From positions 1 to 35,347 of the forward strand of contig PEXU01000038.1 of the NCBI GenBank assembly GCA_002774635.1: a stretch of DNA of 35,347 nt, given 5' to 3'. Shown one piece after another: positions 15,701 to 25,669 of this stretch (position 1 is the stretch's first letter; each line of letters opens with the position of its first letter). The position numbers and the translations under genes were made by a program. The notes below the pieces were generated by a model that did no database searches, had not been told where the DNA came from, and saw nothing but the letters and a program-made list of their open reading frames with translations. This DNA is from Candidatus Kerfeldbacteria bacterium CG08_land_8_20_14_0_20_40_16. GTDB lineage: Bacteria; Patescibacteriota; Patescibacteriia; UM-FILTER-42-10.

Positions 15701-16170
15701 GAGCCGGCAAACCTTTTGATCAAAAGGTTACGGTGGGATATATTTATATGATGAAACTAAATCATTTAGTAGAAGATAAAATTCACCAGCGGTCGATTGG
15801 GCCTTATTCTCTAGTTACTCAGCAACCTTTAGGTGGAAAAGCACAGTTTGGCGGTCAACGTTTTGGAGAAATGGAAGTTTGGGCCTTAGAGGCTTACGGA
15901 GCGGCCCATACTCTACAGGAGATGTTAACCATTAAATCGGATGACGTTCCCGGCCGCTCTAAAGCATACGAAGCGGTAATCAAAGGAGAGCCGATCAGAA
16001 AACTAAGTGTACCGGAGTCCTTCAATGTATTAGTCCGGGAGCTTAAGGGTCTTTGTTTGAATGTTGATCTGATAGAAGAAAAGAAAAAAGAGGAAGAAGA
16101 GAGAGAGCCAGTCGCTGAAGAAAAGAAAAAAGCAGTTCCTAGAAAAGAGCGCAAGGAAACAAAAAAATAA
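12760..16170 (+). CDS. rpoB: DNA-directed RNA polymerase subunit beta
   Basis: The 1136-aa protein is a complete beta subunit without large lineage-specific inserts. Recognisable parts are [18 protein letters not shown] (start), the rifampicin-binding cluster with [10 protein letters not shown] and [13 protein letters not shown] (residues about 385-410), [17 protein letters not shown], the [13 protein letters not shown] catalytic-face motif, and [20 protein letters not shown] near the C-terminus. At the main rifampicin-resistance positions it keeps D389, H399 and S404 (E. coli D516, H526, S531). The C-terminal ~35 residues are a Lys/Glu-rich tail. The ATG at 12760 fits the family start. It is co-transcribed with rpoC 30 bases downstream. 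rplJ-rplL, often upstream of rpoB, are not here. Confidence 0.98.
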   Translation: MTTNKLISRKYFTKFHQTVPLENLIDIQIDSYNWFLREGLKELFEEISPIKDFTGRELELYFSDHYLDELRFDERTAKSKNLTYEAALRVQAQLVNERTGEVKEQEVYLGDFPLMTERGTFIVNGIERVVVSQLIRSAGVFFTSEIIKGRRYYGAKIIPNRGAWLELETDASGVISVKIDRKRKVAITSLLRAFGYSSNEEILELFKEVDTNPDIRYIETTITKDIARSEAEGLKEVYKRIRPGDLATVDNARSLIHSMFFNFDRYDFGKVGRYKLNQRFGFNFSLLKENRILKKDDLVEIIKEIIRLNNTQEEADDIDHLGNRRVRAIGELVQNKFRVGLARMERIIKDRMSTKDIDTLTPNQLINARPVIGAVKEFFMSSQLSQFMDQTNPLAELEHKRRLSAMGPGGLSRERAGFDVRDVHRTHYGRICPISTPEGPNIGLVGHLTSYARVNEYGFIETPYRKVLHDLENRATLTEGKITREDIKDEKTNSIVIKAGEVIDEKKAKALEKAAVKSVPIKPVVTDEIEYLDAFNEERYITTAATTPIDDEGYFLKEKAEVRNHGRPGIESAWKVDYMDVAPCQIVSVATSLIPFLEHDDAVRALMGTNMQRQAVSCIKPEAPLVGTGVEAQAAHDSGQVVIAKDKGKVIEVSSDEIKILEDSGHLQTYSLGKFVRSNASTCMNQKPLVDKGEKIDIGQIIADGASTDQGELALGQNILVAFMPWEGGNYEDAILISEKLVRDDRYTSIHIEDYSIDIRDTKLGPEVVTRDIPNVSEEKLKDLDEEGVVRIGANVSSGDILVGKITPKGETELSAEEKLLRAIFGEKAKDVKDSSLYLEHGEHGKVVDIKIFSREKGDRLPSGVIKTIQVSVAQLRKIQVGDKMAGRHGNKGVISRVVAVEDMPFLEDGTPVEIILNPLGVASRMNLGQILETHLGLAAKALGYYVASPALDGIPESVIKGELKKAGFPIDGKMVLYDGRAGKPFDQKVTVGYIYMMKLNHLVEDKIHQRSIGPYSLVTQQPLGGKAQFGGQRFGEMEVWALEAYGAAHTLQEMLTIKSDDVPGRSKAYEAVIKGEPIRKLSVPESFNVLVRELKGLCLNVDLIEEKKKEEEEREPVAEEKKKAVPRKERKETKK

Positions 16171-16200
16171 ATGAGTTATTAATTATCTAAAGCGAATCCA

Positions 16201-19200
16201 ATGGTTTTAGATCAAGAAACACCTCTCAATTTTGAAGCGATTCGTCTCAAATTAGCTTCTCCAAACGAAATCCATAATTGGTCGCACGGAGAGGTGACTA
16301 AACCAGAAACGATTAATTATCGTACTCAAAAGCCGGAGAAAAGCGGTCTTTTTGCGGAAGAAATTTTTGGACCTTCGAAAGATTGGGAATGTTATTGTGG
16401 AAAATACAAACGGATTAGATATAAAGGAATTATCTGTGATAAGTGCGGAGTAGAGGTTACTCGTTCTCTGGTCCGCAGAGAGAGAATGGGACATATTAAT
16501 CTGGCTGTTCCAGTATCACATATTTGGTTTTTACGGGGAGTGCCGTCCAAAATTGGGCTGATGCTTGATCTCTCCGTCCAAAATTTAGAAAAAGTCATCT
16601 ACTTTGCCGATTTTATTATTACTTCTGTGAATGATGAATTGCGTCAAGAGACCCTAAAGCAAATAGATTCTGAGTATCGCAGTAAGAAGAAATCAATCGA
16701 GGCTGATTTTAACCGCCGGCTGAATGAAATAAAGCAGACCGAAGCCAAAGATTTAGCGGCTACCAAGAACGAAACGGAAAAGGAGAAAAAGAAAAAAATA
16801 TTTGAACAAGAATTAATCAATAATTCTGTTAACCGAGATGAGAAATTGCGTGACTTGCAAGAAGCGGTAGAGTTGGCGCGCAGGGAGTTAAAGGAGTTGC
16901 GCGTTAAACAAATAATTTCTGAAAACAGATATCAGGATCTTTCTTTAAAGTATGGTCATGTTTTTGAAGCGGGGATCGGCGCTGAAACAATCAGAAAGCT
17001 GTTAGAAAAAATGGATCTGGATAAATTAGCAAGGGGATTAGAAGAAGAAATTCAAAAGAGCAGCAAGAATCAACGCCGGCGTTTAGTACGCAGAATGAAA
17101 TTGATTAAGAACATGAAGAAGAATAACATCCGGCCAGAATGGATGATTCTGACTGTAGTTCCGGTAATTCCTCCTGATCTGCGACCCATGGTCCAATTAG
17201 ACGGAGGTCGTTTTGCCGCTTCGGATTTGAATGATTTATATCGAAGAGTAATTAATCGTAATAATCGATTGAAGCGATTAATAGAGCTTAATGCTCCTGA
17301 AGTTATTTGCCGTAATGAAAAGAGAATGCTTCAAGAAGCGGTGGATGCCTTGATTGATAACAATGCCCGACACGGTAAAACAGTCACTGCTTCTACTGGT
17401 CAGAAAAGAACGTTAAAATCCTTAGCCGATATGTTAAAGGGAAAACAGGGGAGATTTAGACAAAACCTATTGGGTAAAAGAGTTGATTATTCCGGCCGTT
17501 CGGTAATCGTCGTTGGACCTCATCTTAAGCTCCATCAATGTGGGATACCAAAAAGAATGGCTTTGGAATTATTTAAACCATTTGTAATTAGCGAATTAAT
17601 CAAGAGAGAATATGTTCATAACGTTCGCAGCGCTAATCGGTTTATTGATTCCGGACGTTCAGAAATTTGGGATATCTTGGAAGAAGTAACGAGGAACTCT
17701 CACGTTTTACTCAATCGTGCTCCTACACTTCACAGATTGGGCATTCAAGCATTTCAGCCAATTCTAATTGAAGGTAGTGCTATTCAGATTCATCCCTTGG
17801 TTTGTCCTCCGTTTAATGCCGATTTTGACGGCGATCAAATGGCGGTTCATGTTCTGCTTACCCAAAAAGCAAAATGGGAAGCAAAAGAGATAATGCTTTC
17901 GGCTAAGAATTTACTAAAGCCAGCCACTGGCGAACCAGTAGTAACCCCCTCTCAAGATATCGTCTTAGGATGCTATTATCTTACTTTAGTGAATGACCGG
18001 GAGGTAATAAAAAAAGTATTTGCTTCGTCTACCGAAGCTATTTATGCTTATGAAGCGGGAGAAATAAAAATCCAGACTAAAATAAAAATACGCATAGAGG
18101 GAAAAATAATAGAATCGAGCGTTGGCCGAGTACTATTTAATGAAGTTTTGCCGGAAGACATGCCGTTTTGTAATCAAGTGATGGACAAAAAAATTCTAAA
18201 AAACATCATCCGCGAGATGCTAGATAAAGAAGGCAGTGAAAAAACAGTTGAGTTGTTGGATGAAATTAAAAAAATGAGTCTTCATTATCTAACTCAGTCT
18301 GGGCTAAGTTGGGGGATGGAAGACACTCCTGTTCCGCCCAAAAAGAAAGAATTGATTCAGAAAGCGGAAAAAGAGCTTGACGAAGTGCGAAATCAACACG
18401 AGATGGGATTACTAACCAAAGAGGAACGACATGCCAGAATTATTGATGTTTGGACCAGTATCAAAAATGAAATCCAGGAAGTTAGTAAAAAGACATTAGA
18501 TCAATTTGGTCCCGTTTTTGCTATGATTGATTCCGGCGCACGCGGCAGCTGGGGTCAGATTACTCAAATGATGGGCATGAAAGGGCTAGTTACCAATCCT
18601 GCGGGCGAAACAATTGAATTACCAATCAAAGGCAGTTTTAAAGAGGGCTTTGATGTTTTAGAGTACTTTATTTCCACTCATGGTACCAGAAAAGGTCTTT
18701 CGGATACCGCCTTAAGAACAGCCAATGCGGGCTATTTGACCCGTCGTTTAGTAGACGTTGCCCAAGAAGTAGTCGTTACTGAGGAAGATTGTAAAGATGA
18801 CGAGGGGGTGGTATTAACAAAAGAAGAAAGCGAAGAGGTCGGGGAACCTCTAGCGAGCCGAATTTTAGGGAGGGTAGTGTTAGAAAATATTAAATCAGGA
18901 AGAAAAACTCTAGTAAAGAAGGAACAGCTAGTGACCGAAAAAGAATATGAGCTGATAAAAAATCTGGATCTTAAGGCAGTAAAAATCCGATCCATTCTTA
19001 CCTGTAAAACAGTAAGAGGAATCTGTCAGAAGTGTTACGGATACGAATTAGGTTATAATCATTTAGTAAAATTGGGTGGCGCCGTAGGAATTATTGCGGC
19101 CCAAAGTATTGGTGAGCCTGGCACCCAATTAACTATGAGGACTTTTCATACCGGAGGAGTAGCGGGGCAAGATATCACTCAAGGTCTTCCAAGAGTAGAG

Positions 19201-20055
19201 GAACTTTTTGAAGCCCGCCCAGTAAAGAAAGCGGCGATTATAAGCGAAACTGACGGCCAGGTATCAATTAGTGAGGATAATAAACAAAAGATTATAAAAG
19301 TATATGCCGAGAGGCCATTCACTAATACCTACCGGCTAAAAGATTTTTTCGGTAAGAACAAATACAGTTTTAAAGTGAAAAGCGGAAAGCTGGTAAAGAA
19401 AGGAGATCTTCTAGCAGAAAGCTCCAATAGGACCTTAAAGGCCCGCGAAGCTGGTAAGGTTAGTATTGAAGACGAGTTGATTAAAATATCAGTTGTTAAA
19501 GAAGAAACAAAAGAGTATCCCGTACCGATTGGGTATTCACTTTGGGTTAAGGAGGGAGAATTAGTGTCCCACGGCCAGCAGTTGACGGAAGGAAATATGA
19601 ATCTTCCAGAACTTTATCGCTTACGGGGCAAAATAACAGTTCAAAAGTATATTATTAAAGAAATTCAGTATATTTATTCTTCACAAGGCCAACGTTTGAA
19701 TGACAAGCATATCGAAGTGATTGTCCGTCAGATGTTCTCCCGCTACTACATTAAAGATGCCGGGGATACCGATCTTCTTTCGGGAGAAATAGTATCTGCC
19801 GCTCAGTTGCAAGAGGCAAACCGAATAGTTAAAAAAGGCGGCCAGCAAGCGTCTGCCGAGAATCTATTACTAGGTATCACTAAGTCCTCTCTTTCTACTG
19901 ATAGTTTTTTAGCGGCGGCTTCTTTTCAAGAAACGGCCAGAGTGTTAATTGACGCCTCCGTCTCGGGAAAAGTCGATAAATTAAGAGGGTTAAAGGAAAA
20001 TGTGATTATTGGTAAGCTAATTCCAGTCGGGACCGGTTTCTTAGAAAAGAGATAA
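16201..20055 (+). CDS. rpoC: DNA-directed RNA polymerase subunit beta'
   Basis: The 1284-aa protein contains the N-terminal zinc site (C64, C66, C79, C82), the catalytic NADFDGDQM loop at residues 539-547 with three Mg-binding aspartates (D541, D543, D545), the bridge-helix region ([18 protein letters not shown]-like), and [18 protein letters not shown] with [10 protein letters not shown] of the trigger loop. The second zinc site ([13 protein letters not shown]) lies before it. A charged helical stretch at about residues 150-235 lies in the usual position of a coiled coil. It ends with the normal LIPVGTG region. A good terminator follows at 20077. Confidence 0.98.
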   Translation: MVLDQETPLNFEAIRLKLASPNEIHNWSHGEVTKPETINYRTQKPEKSGLFAEEIFGPSKDWECYCGKYKRIRYKGIICDKCGVEVTRSLVRRERMGHINLAVPVSHIWFLRGVPSKIGLMLDLSVQNLEKVIYFADFIITSVNDELRQETLKQIDSEYRSKKKSIEADFNRRLNEIKQTEAKDLAATKNETEKEKKKKIFEQELINNSVNRDEKLRDLQEAVELARRELKELRVKQIISENRYQDLSLKYGHVFEAGIGAETIRKLLEKMDLDKLARGLEEEIQKSSKNQRRRLVRRMKLIKNMKKNNIRPEWMILTVVPVIPPDLRPMVQLDGGRFAASDLNDLYRRVINRNNRLKRLIELNAPEVICRNEKRMLQEAVDALIDNNARHGKTVTASTGQKRTLKSLADMLKGKQGRFRQNLLGKRVDYSGRSVIVVGPHLKLHQCGIPKRMALELFKPFVISELIKREYVHNVRSANRFIDSGRSEIWDILEEVTRNSHVLLNRAPTLHRLGIQAFQPILIEGSAIQIHPLVCPPFNADFDGDQMAVHVLLTQKAKWEAKEIMLSAKNLLKPATGEPVVTPSQDIVLGCYYLTLVNDREVIKKVFASSTEAIYAYEAGEIKIQTKIKIRIEGKIIESSVGRVLFNEVLPEDMPFCNQVMDKKILKNIIREMLDKEGSEKTVELLDEIKKMSLHYLTQSGLSWGMEDTPVPPKKKELIQKAEKELDEVRNQHEMGLLTKEERHARIIDVWTSIKNEIQEVSKKTLDQFGPVFAMIDSGARGSWGQITQMMGMKGLVTNPAGETIELPIKGSFKEGFDVLEYFISTHGTRKGLSDTALRTANAGYLTRRLVDVAQEVVVTEEDCKDDEGVVLTKEESEEVGEPLASRILGRVVLENIKSGRKTLVKKEQLVTEKEYELIKNLDLKAVKIRSILTCKTVRGICQKCYGYELGYNHLVKLGGAVGIIAAQSIGEPGTQLTMRTFHTGGVAGQDITQGLPRVEELFEARPVKKAAIISETDGQVSISEDNKQKIIKVYAERPFTNTYRLKDFFGKNKYSFKVKSGKLVKKGDLLAESSNRTLKAREAGKVSIEDELIKISVVKEETKEYPVPIGYSLWVKEGELVSHGQQLTEGNMNLPELYRLRGKITVQKYIIKEIQYIYSSQGQRLNDKHIEVIVRQMFSRYYIKDAGDTDLLSGEIVSAAQLQEANRIVKKGGQQASAENLLLGITKSSLSTDSFLAAASFQETARVLIDASVSGKVDKLRGLKENVIIGKLIPVGTGFLEKR

Positions 20056-20076
20056 AAATAACTGGGCAATTATTTG

Positions 20077-20111
20077 GTAAAACGGGCATCCTCTAATGAT
20101 GTCCGTTTTAC
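20077..20111 (+). terminator. rpoC terminator hairpin
   Basis: GTAAAACGGGCATC (20077-20090) pairs with GATGTCCGTTTTAC (20098-20111), a 14-bp stem with one G-U pair and a 7-base loop. The T-rich side lies mostly within the stem (CCGTTTTAC, then TTCATT), so termination may be partial. Confidence 0.65.
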
Positions 20112-20142
20112 TTCATTGATAATTAACTGCATAATTTTCTCA

Positions 20143-20172
20143 TTGACCGAACAGCTCTTTTTGTGATAAAAT
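20143..20172 (+). promoter_or_regulatory. Candidate ftsK promoter
   Basis: TTGACC (20143-20148) and TAAAAT (20167-20172) are separated by 18 bases, with GATAAA at 20165 as an alternative -10. The start near 20180 would leave a short leader before the ATG at 20195. It lies just after the rpoC hairpin, consistent with a new transcription unit. Confidence 0.5.
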
Positions 20173-20194
20173 TAAAAATCGGTTAATCCAAAAT

Positions 20195-22417
20195 ATGAAT
20201 AGAGAAAAAACAGCAAGACAAATTGCTAAAGAAAAGATTTCTAAGGATGAACAAACACTACTGAATCCAGAAACCAGGCGAGGTATAATCATTGTCCTCC
20301 TTTTTTTGGTAGCTATTCTAAGTATTCTTAGTTTTTTTGATTTAGCGGGTAGCGTGGGAGAGTTTCTCAAAAATATCCTGCTGGTCGTTTTTGGATGGGG
20401 GGCCTACTTGTTCCCGATTATCCTGATCGCTATCGGATATCTTCTTATTTTTCCGGAAAAATACAGCATCAAACTCTCTAATTATCTTGGTATTTTCTTG
20501 CTTTACTTAAGTTTTTCAGGAATTTTACATCTGTTTATCTCGCAGGATAAAGCAGTATCGGCAATCGGCGAAGGCAGGGGGGGAGGATATTTTGGACTGG
20601 TCGTTAGTTTGCCCTTATTAAAGATAATGGGGATTTGGGCTACGGCGGTGGTTCTAATTGCCCTATTATTTATCTCGCTTTTAATAGTCTTTTCCACCTC
20701 TCTTAATCGGATTATTGAAAGCGGGGGCGTGGTTGGCTCTATTCTTAAAAAGCCAAAGGAATTTCTTTTAAAATTAAAAGAAGCGCTTTCCCGTTCCCAC
20801 AAAGAAGAACCAACTACGGTCGAGGAATCTGATCGTCAATTATTTAATGCTAAAGAAGTTTCCACCTCACCAGTTTTAAAGGAATCGGTTAGCGAGTCAT
20901 CACGATCCACAGCTAAAAAAGAAGAACAACTTACTATTTTTCCCGGCAAGAAGAAAAGAACAAAAATTGATATTCCTCTCGATCTTTTAGAGGGATCTTC
21001 CACTACTCCTACCAGTGGAGATATTAAAATGAATCGGGAAAAAATTGAAAGGACTTTAGCTAATTTTGGTATTGAGGTAGAAATGGGAGAAACCAATGTT
21101 GGCCCTACCGTTACCCAGTATACGCTTAAGCCCGCCGAAGGAGTCAAGCTTTCTCAAATTGTTACTTTGCAAAATGATATTGCTTTGGCGCTTGCTGCCC
21201 ATCCGATCAGGATTGAAGCCCCCATTCCCGGAAAATCTTTAGTGGGGATAGAAGTTCCTAATCAAAAGGTGGCTATTGTTAAGTTAAAGGAAATTTTAGA
21301 AAGCGACTCCTTCAAAGAACGAAAATCGGACCTGACTATTGCTTTAGGGAAAGATGTCGGAGGCAAAGCCTGGACGGCTGACTTGGACGCGATGCCCCAT
21401 TTATTAATTGCTGGTGCGACCGGATCAGGCAAAAGTGTTTGTATCAATACCATTATTGTCAGCTTGCTTTATCAAAATTCCCCTGACAATCTCAAATTTA
21501 TTTTAATTGACCCCAAAAGAGTTGAATTTACTGTGTATAACGGAGTTCCTCACTTATTGACCCCTGTTATTACCGAAGTAGATAAAACTATCAATGCCTT
21601 AAAATGGATTGTCGGTGAAATGGACCGCCGATTTCGTTTACTGTCCGAGGGAGGAAAAAGAGATATTCGAAGCTTCAACGGGGAATTGAAAGAGCGGTTG
21701 CCATATATTGTGGTAGTGATTGATGAATTGGCGGATCTAATGAGTATTGCGACGGTACAAGTGGAAACCGCTATCATCCGGTTAGCTCAAATGGCGCGCG
21801 CTGTAGGAATTCATCTGGTAGTTGCTACCCAAAGACCATCGGTAGATGTAATCACGGGCTTAATTAAGGCTAATATTACTTCCCGAGTTGCCTTTACCGT
21901 AGCTTCTTCTATAGATTCGCGGACAATCTTGGATTTCTCCGGTTCCGAGAAGCTGCTGGGTCGTGGAGATATGCTTTATGTTTCAGCTGAACTATCAAAA
22001 CCGAAACGTCTGCAGGGAGCTTATGTGACCGAAAAAGAGATTGAGCGGATTGTAAACTTCTTAAAAGAGAAAGGTAAACCCGAATATCAGGAAGAAATAA
22101 TTACTAAACAATCATCCCTTGGCGAAGCAGGCAATGAATTCGAAGCGGAAGAAGATGAAACATTGTTAACGGAGGCCAAAGATGTGATTCTTAAGGCGCA
22201 AAAGGCTTCAGCTTCCTTTTTACAAAGAAGGTTGCGAATTGGATATGCCCGGGCCGCCAGAATATTGGATATTTTAGAAAAAAGAGGCATTATTGGCCCA
22301 GGCGAAGGAGCAAAGCCCCGGGAGGTCTATCTTCAAGAAGGAGAGGAAAGTGAGAATAATGACGGGAAAGATTCTTACCCAGAGGAGGATAGTAACGAAG
22401 ATGAGTTATTAAACTAG
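20195..22417 (+). CDS. ftsK: DNA translocase FtsK/SpoIIIE
   Basis: The 740-aa protein has four to five N-terminal membrane helices (about residues 28-175), a short linker, the alpha domain (MNREKIERTLANFGIEVEMGE onward), the RecA-like motor with Walker A GATGSGKS at residues 407-414, Walker B in YIVVVIDELADLM, and a C-terminal winged-helix gamma domain (about 650-705, ASASFLQRRLRIGYARAARILD) that reads polar DNA motifs. It pumps chromosome termini through the septum and promotes dimer resolution. The linker is much shorter than in E. coli (1329 aa), close to SpoIIIE. It is followed 4 bases later by the RodZ-like gene. Confidence 0.96.
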   Translation: MNREKTARQIAKEKISKDEQTLLNPETRRGIIIVLLFLVAILSILSFFDLAGSVGEFLKNILLVVFGWGAYLFPIILIAIGYLLIFPEKYSIKLSNYLGIFLLYLSFSGILHLFISQDKAVSAIGEGRGGGYFGLVVSLPLLKIMGIWATAVVLIALLFISLLIVFSTSLNRIIESGGVVGSILKKPKEFLLKLKEALSRSHKEEPTTVEESDRQLFNAKEVSTSPVLKESVSESSRSTAKKEEQLTIFPGKKKRTKIDIPLDLLEGSSTTPTSGDIKMNREKIERTLANFGIEVEMGETNVGPTVTQYTLKPAEGVKLSQIVTLQNDIALALAAHPIRIEAPIPGKSLVGIEVPNQKVAIVKLKEILESDSFKERKSDLTIALGKDVGGKAWTADLDAMPHLLIAGATGSGKSVCINTIIVSLLYQNSPDNLKFILIDPKRVEFTVYNGVPHLLTPVITEVDKTINALKWIVGEMDRRFRLLSEGGKRDIRSFNGELKERLPYIVVVIDELADLMSIATVQVETAIIRLAQMARAVGIHLVVATQRPSVDVITGLIKANITSRVAFTVASSIDSRTILDFSGSEKLLGRGDMLYVSAELSKPKRLQGAYVTEKEIERIVNFLKEKGKPEYQEEIITKQSSLGEAGNEFEAEEDETLLTEAKDVILKAQKASASFLQRRLRIGYARAARILDILEKRGIIGPGEGAKPREVYLQEGEESENNDGKDSYPEEDSNEDELLN

Positions 22418-22421
22418 CAAA

Positions 22422-23114
22422 ATGATTAGTTTTAGAGAAAAAGAAATTTCAGAAGCAAGAACCCTTGGAGACAAGTTACGTCTAGCCCGGGAAGAGGAAA
22501 GAATAACCTTAGAAGCGGCTGAAGCAAGAACCAGGATTCGGGCTGAATATTTAAAATATCTTGAAGAAAGCCGGTATGAAAAATTACCGGGCGAAATATA
22601 TATTAGGAATTTCCTTATTACCTATGCTAAGTTTCTGCATCTGAATCCCCAAAGGGTAATCAATTTATTTGAAGAAGAGAGCAAGATCTACCAGAAAGTG
22701 ACATCATTAGAAAAACGTCCTAAAAACGGAAAAAGCATTGTACCAACCCACCCCTTTCTAAACCCCCACTTTATCCGAAATAGTTTAATTGTTTTAGTAA
22801 TCTTGATTTTATTTTTCTATCTTGGATTAGAGCTCAATAAAATGATCTCACCTCCTCTATTAATTGTTGATAATCCTTCAGGTGACAACATTGTTACTAC
22901 AGAACACACTATTGAAATATCAGGAATGACCGAAAAAGAATCAAAAGTGTTGATTAATGGCGAGGAGATAGCACAAAATCAAGATGGTTATTTCCAAGCG
23001 GCCGTTGATTTAAAAGAAGGAATTAATGTTCTAAAAATCACGGCTGAAAAAAAACATAGCAAGGAAAGCATCGTCTACAAACATATTAAAGTTGAATCTT
23101 CTAATGACTCTTAA
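22422..23114 (+). CDS. RodZ-like membrane protein with N-terminal HTH
   Basis: The 230-aa protein has an N-terminal helix-turn-helix of the RodZ/HTH_25 kind (TLGDKLRLAREEERITLEAAEARTRI, then YLKYLEESRYEKLPGEIYIRNFL), a linker, one membrane segment (about residues 115-137) and an extracytoplasmic beta domain (PPLLIVDNPSGDNIVTTEHTIEI to YKHIKVES) resembling a glucodextranase B/Ig-like fold. RodZ ties MreB filaments to the membrane; in organisms without MreB, the role is unclear. No mreB is seen in this window. It lies between ftsK and recA with short gaps, so all three may share a transcript. Confidence 0.8.
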   Translation: MISFREKEISEARTLGDKLRLAREEERITLEAAEARTRIRAEYLKYLEESRYEKLPGEIYIRNFLITYAKFLHLNPQRVINLFEEESKIYQKVTSLEKRPKNGKSIVPTHPFLNPHFIRNSLIVLVILILFFYLGLELNKMISPPLLIVDNPSGDNIVTTEHTIEISGMTEKESKVLINGEEIAQNQDGYFQAAVDLKEGINVLKITAEKKHSKESIVYKHIKVESSNDS

Positions 23115-23135
23115 TTAAAAATTAACGGAAAACTT

Positions 23136-24155
23136 ATGAATAAAAAGCATAGTAATCCTCTCAATTCCGCAAAAGAAAAAGCGACCGAAGCCGCCATTGA
23201 ACAGATTAAAGAACGCTTCGGAGCGGGCGCGATAATGCGGCTAGGGGAAGCAAAAAGAATCCAGGTGGATGTCATTCCAACCGGTTCCCTTTCTTTGGAT
23301 ATCGCCTTGGGAGTAGGGGGAATCCCCCGCGGCAGAATAATCGAAATTTTTGGCCCCGAGGCTTCAGGAAAAACCACGCTTGCTCAACATATTGTAGCTC
23401 AGCTACAAAAGATGGGCGGGACGGCCGCCTTTGTGGATGCCGAACATGCCTTGGATCCAGAATACGCTCGCAAAATTGGGGTAAATGTTGACGAGCTGCT
23501 GATTTCCCAGCCAGATACAGGGGAGCAAGCCTTAGAGATTGTCGAGACGCTGGTCCGCTCCAACGCCGTGGATATAATAGTGATTGACTCGGTAGCTGCG
23601 CTTACCCCTAAAGCAGAAATTGAAGGAGAAATGGGAGATCAACACATGGGGCTGCAAGCGCGCTTAATGAGCCAGGCCCTCAGGAAATTGGCCGGAATAG
23701 TAAGCAAGTCCAGGACGGTCGTAGTCTTCATTAATCAGATTCGGATGAGAATTGGCGTTTTCTTTGGTAATCCTGAAACAACCACCGGCGGAACGGCACT
23801 TAAATTTTATTCTTCAGTAAGAATCGAGGTTCGGCGCTCGGCCCAAATTAAAAAAGGAGAACGAATTATCGGTAATCGGACTAAGGCAAAAGTGGTCAAG
23901 AACAAAGTAGCGGCCCCTTTTCGGACCACTGAATTTGACATTATGTACAGCGAAGGAATTTCTATTATGGGCGATATCTTGGATACCGCTCTTCAGTATG
24001 GCGTGATTCAAAAAAGCGGTAATTCCTATAGTTATGGCGAGATTAAGCTAGGCGTAGGCCGGGAAACGGCAATAACCTATCTTAAAGAGAATCCCAAGAT
24101 AGTCCAAGAGATTAAAAAGAAAACCTGGGAAGCAGTTAAGGCAAAAGAAGAATAA
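23136..24155 (+). CDS. recA: Recombinase RecA
   Basis: The 339-aa protein is a full RecA. Walker [13 protein letters not shown] begins at residue 73, [12 protein letters not shown] and [14 protein letters not shown] are diagnostic, and LMSQALRKL and [12 protein letters not shown] are the DNA-binding loop and core motifs. It forms filaments on single-stranded DNA, drives strand exchange and activates LexA-type repressors where present. The C-terminal tail is short and lacks the strongly acidic end of E. coli RecA. No intein or insertion. It converges with efp across the hairpin at 24175-24261. No SOS box was recognised upstream. Confidence 0.98.
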   Translation: MNKKHSNPLNSAKEKATEAAIEQIKERFGAGAIMRLGEAKRIQVDVIPTGSLSLDIALGVGGIPRGRIIEIFGPEASGKTTLAQHIVAQLQKMGGTAAFVDAEHALDPEYARKIGVNVDELLISQPDTGEQALEIVETLVRSNAVDIIVIDSVAALTPKAEIEGEMGDQHMGLQARLMSQALRKLAGIVSKSRTVVVFINQIRMRIGVFFGNPETTTGGTALKFYSSVRIEVRRSAQIKKGERIIGNRTKAKVVKNKVAAPFRTTEFDIMYSEGISIMGDILDTALQYGVIQKSGNSYSYGEIKLGVGRETAITYLKENPKIVQEIKKKTWEAVKAKEE

Positions 24156-24174
24156 AGTCTCGTGATGATCAAAA

Positions 24175-24261
24175 ACGTAAGGCGACCCTTTTCCGCCACT
24201 TTATAATTAATAATTTTAAGGTAAGGCGGATCCGCCTCAGGCGGATAGGGTCGCTTTTCGT
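24175..24261. terminator. Shared bidirectional hairpin between recA and efp, with nested palindrome
   Basis: The outer arms 24175-24189 and 24247-24261 match at 13 of 15 positions (core GCGACCCT/AGGGTCGC). T-rich stretches follow on both strands, so it can end both convergent transcripts. Within it TCCGCC (24192-24197) can pair with GGCGGA (24225-24230), and an extra TCCGCC-TCA-GGCGGA palindrome (24231-24245) sits only on the right side, looking like an insertion. Confidence 0.7.
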
Positions 24262-24286
24262 AAAGAAGAAACGCGGGTCGTGCAAT

Positions 24287-24847
24287 CTAAGCACGTTCTA
24301 CGTATTCACCCGTTTCAGTATTTATTCTAACTAGATCGCCCACTTCCACAAATAGAGGAACTTGAACGGTATGGCCGGTTTCTAATACAGCCGGCTTGGT
24401 AACATTACCCCGGGCTGTATTGCCTCGTACTCCCGGCGGAGCAGAAGTTACTTTTAAATCGACTTTTGGTGGCAAATTGACAGCCAATGGTCTTTCCTTA
24501 AAATTCAAGATTTCTACATCCGACTCATCTTTGACATAATTGGAAATTTCTCCGATTTGATCCTGAGAGAGAATAAACTGCTCAAAAGACTGATTGTCCA
24601 TAAAATGGAAATTGACCCCCTCTTTATACAAAAAATTAGCCTTTGTACGAGAAAGTTCAGCTAGCTCAATTTTATCTCCCGATTTAAAGGTTTTCTCTAG
24701 AACATTCCCAGAAATAAGATTCTTTAGTTTGGTTCGCAAGATAGCACCTCCTCTACCCATTTGGACATGTTGGGTGGTTTGAACAACAAAAGGCTCACCA
24801 TCTAAGACGATTACCGTATCAATCTTTAAATCATTCATGGTGAGCAT
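24287..24847 (-). CDS. efp: Translation elongation factor P
   Basis: The 186-aa protein shows all three EF-P domains: the KOW-like N domain (MNDLKIDTVIVLDGEPFVV), a central OB domain (FKSGDKIELAELSR onward) and a C-terminal OB domain with the signature VKVTSAPPGVRGNT-like stretch and VQVPLFVEVGDLVRINTETGEYVERA. It rescues ribosomes stalled at proline runs. The tip of the N-domain loop is QMGRGGA, placing Arg where most bacteria have Lys (PGKG). Two starts are possible, 24847 (MLTMND) or 24838 (MND); neither has a clear ribosome site. The upstream gap carries the second copy of the 82-bp repeat. Confidence 0.95.
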   Translation of the reverse strand: MLTMNDLKIDTVIVLDGEPFVVQTTQHVQMGRGGAILRTKLKNLISGNVLEKTFKSGDKIELAELSRTKANFLYKEGVNFHFMDNQSFEQFILSQDQIGEISNYVKDESDVEILNFKERPLAVNLPPKVDLKVTSAPPGVRGNTARGNVTKPAVLETGHTVQVPLFVEVGDLVRINTETGEYVERA

Positions 24848-24858
24848 GTTTTTGCTTG

Positions 24859-24940
24859 TAGGAAGTTGTTTTAGTGAAGAATTAAAAGCGAAAAGTTAAA
24901 AACTAAAGCGTAAGGCTTAAAACGATTTCAGATTTTCTAT
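24859..24940 (-). repeat. 82-bp dispersed repeat, copy B (upstream of efp)
   Basis: Read on the minus strand, it aligns without gaps to 10995-11076 with about 9 mismatches. It lies 11 bases upstream of the first possible efp start, as copy A lies just upstream of the Mur ligase start. It covers most of the gap between rpsR and efp. Confidence 0.75.
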
Positions 24941-24961
24941 CCTTCTAGATCCTAAAACAGC

Positions 24962-25183
24962 CTACCGTGTAGTATAAGGGATTAAAGCCATGTGCCGGGC
25001 GCGCTTTACCGCCCGGGCTAATTTTCTTTGATGCTTGGCGCAAGTCCCCGTTTTTTTGCGAGGGAGGATTTTAGCATAAGAAGATAAAAAACGCTGGAGA
25101 TTCTTAGCGTCCTTGTAATCAATCTCCTTGATACTGTTAGCGCAGAAATAGCATTGTTTTTGCTTTAGAAGATTGTTTGCCAT
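24962..25183 (-). CDS. rpsR: 30S ribosomal protein S18
   Basis: The 73-aa protein is S18: the N-terminal CYFC with later [23 protein letters not shown] motif, and [21 protein letters not shown] in the middle. S18 sits on the platform of the small subunit and pairs with S6. It keeps three cysteines (CxxC plus CAKH) in the positions of the zinc-binding form. The order rpsF-ssb-rpsR on the minus strand is the common bacterial one, with ssb 12 bases upstream. Confidence 0.97.
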   Translation of the reverse strand: MANNLLKQKQCYFCANSIKEIDYKDAKNLQRFLSSYAKILPRKKTGTCAKHQRKLARAVKRARHMALIPYTTR

Positions 25184-25195
25184 ATAGATCGTTGA

Positions 25196-25630
25196 TTAGA
25201 ATGGAATATCCTCAACATTAATTTCTTCTTCCGCGGAGGAATCATTAGCAGTGCTATCTTGGGGAGGAACAACTTCTTTTTGAGGCTGAGATTGGTTGAC
25301 TCCAGGACGATCAAGCATAATCATATTATCAACAATAATTTCAGTACGATATTTCTTTTGTCCAGTTTGGTCATCCCACGATCGGGTTTGAATTCGGCCA
25401 TCAATATATACGCGTCCCCCCTTTTTTAGATACTGCCCGGCTATTTCGGCTAATTTTCTCCAAGCAACCACATTATGATATTCCACCTTTTCTTGCTTTT
25501 GGCCGCTTTTGTCAGTCCAAGTGAAATTGGTTGCCACTGAAAAAGTGGTTACCGATTGTCCGGAAGGAATTGTTTTTGTTTCTGGGTCGCGGGTGAGACG
25601 CCCGATAATCATTGCTTTATTAAGATCCAT
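25196..25630 (-). CDS. ssb: Single-stranded DNA-binding protein
   Basis: The 144-aa protein has one OB-fold (about residues 1-105) with the SSB signature MDLNKAMIIGRLTRDPE, FSVATNFTW, VEYHNVVAWRKLAEIAGQYL and KGGRVYIDGRIQTRSW. A short Gln/Ser-rich linker leads to the acidic tip VEDIPF, which recruits repair and replication partners. It protects single-stranded DNA as a tetramer. It lies between rpsF and rpsR; only 39 bases separate it from the rpsF stop, so it is probably on the rpsF transcript. Confidence 0.96.
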   Translation of the reverse strand: MDLNKAMIIGRLTRDPETKTIPSGQSVTTFSVATNFTWTDKSGQKQEKVEYHNVVAWRKLAEIAGQYLKKGGRVYIDGRIQTRSWDDQTGQKKYRTEIIVDNMIMLDRPGVNQSQPQKEVVPPQDSTANDSSAEEEINVEDIPF

Positions 25631-25669
25631 GTTTTTAAATAAAAGGATTAATTATAATGAATTGATATC

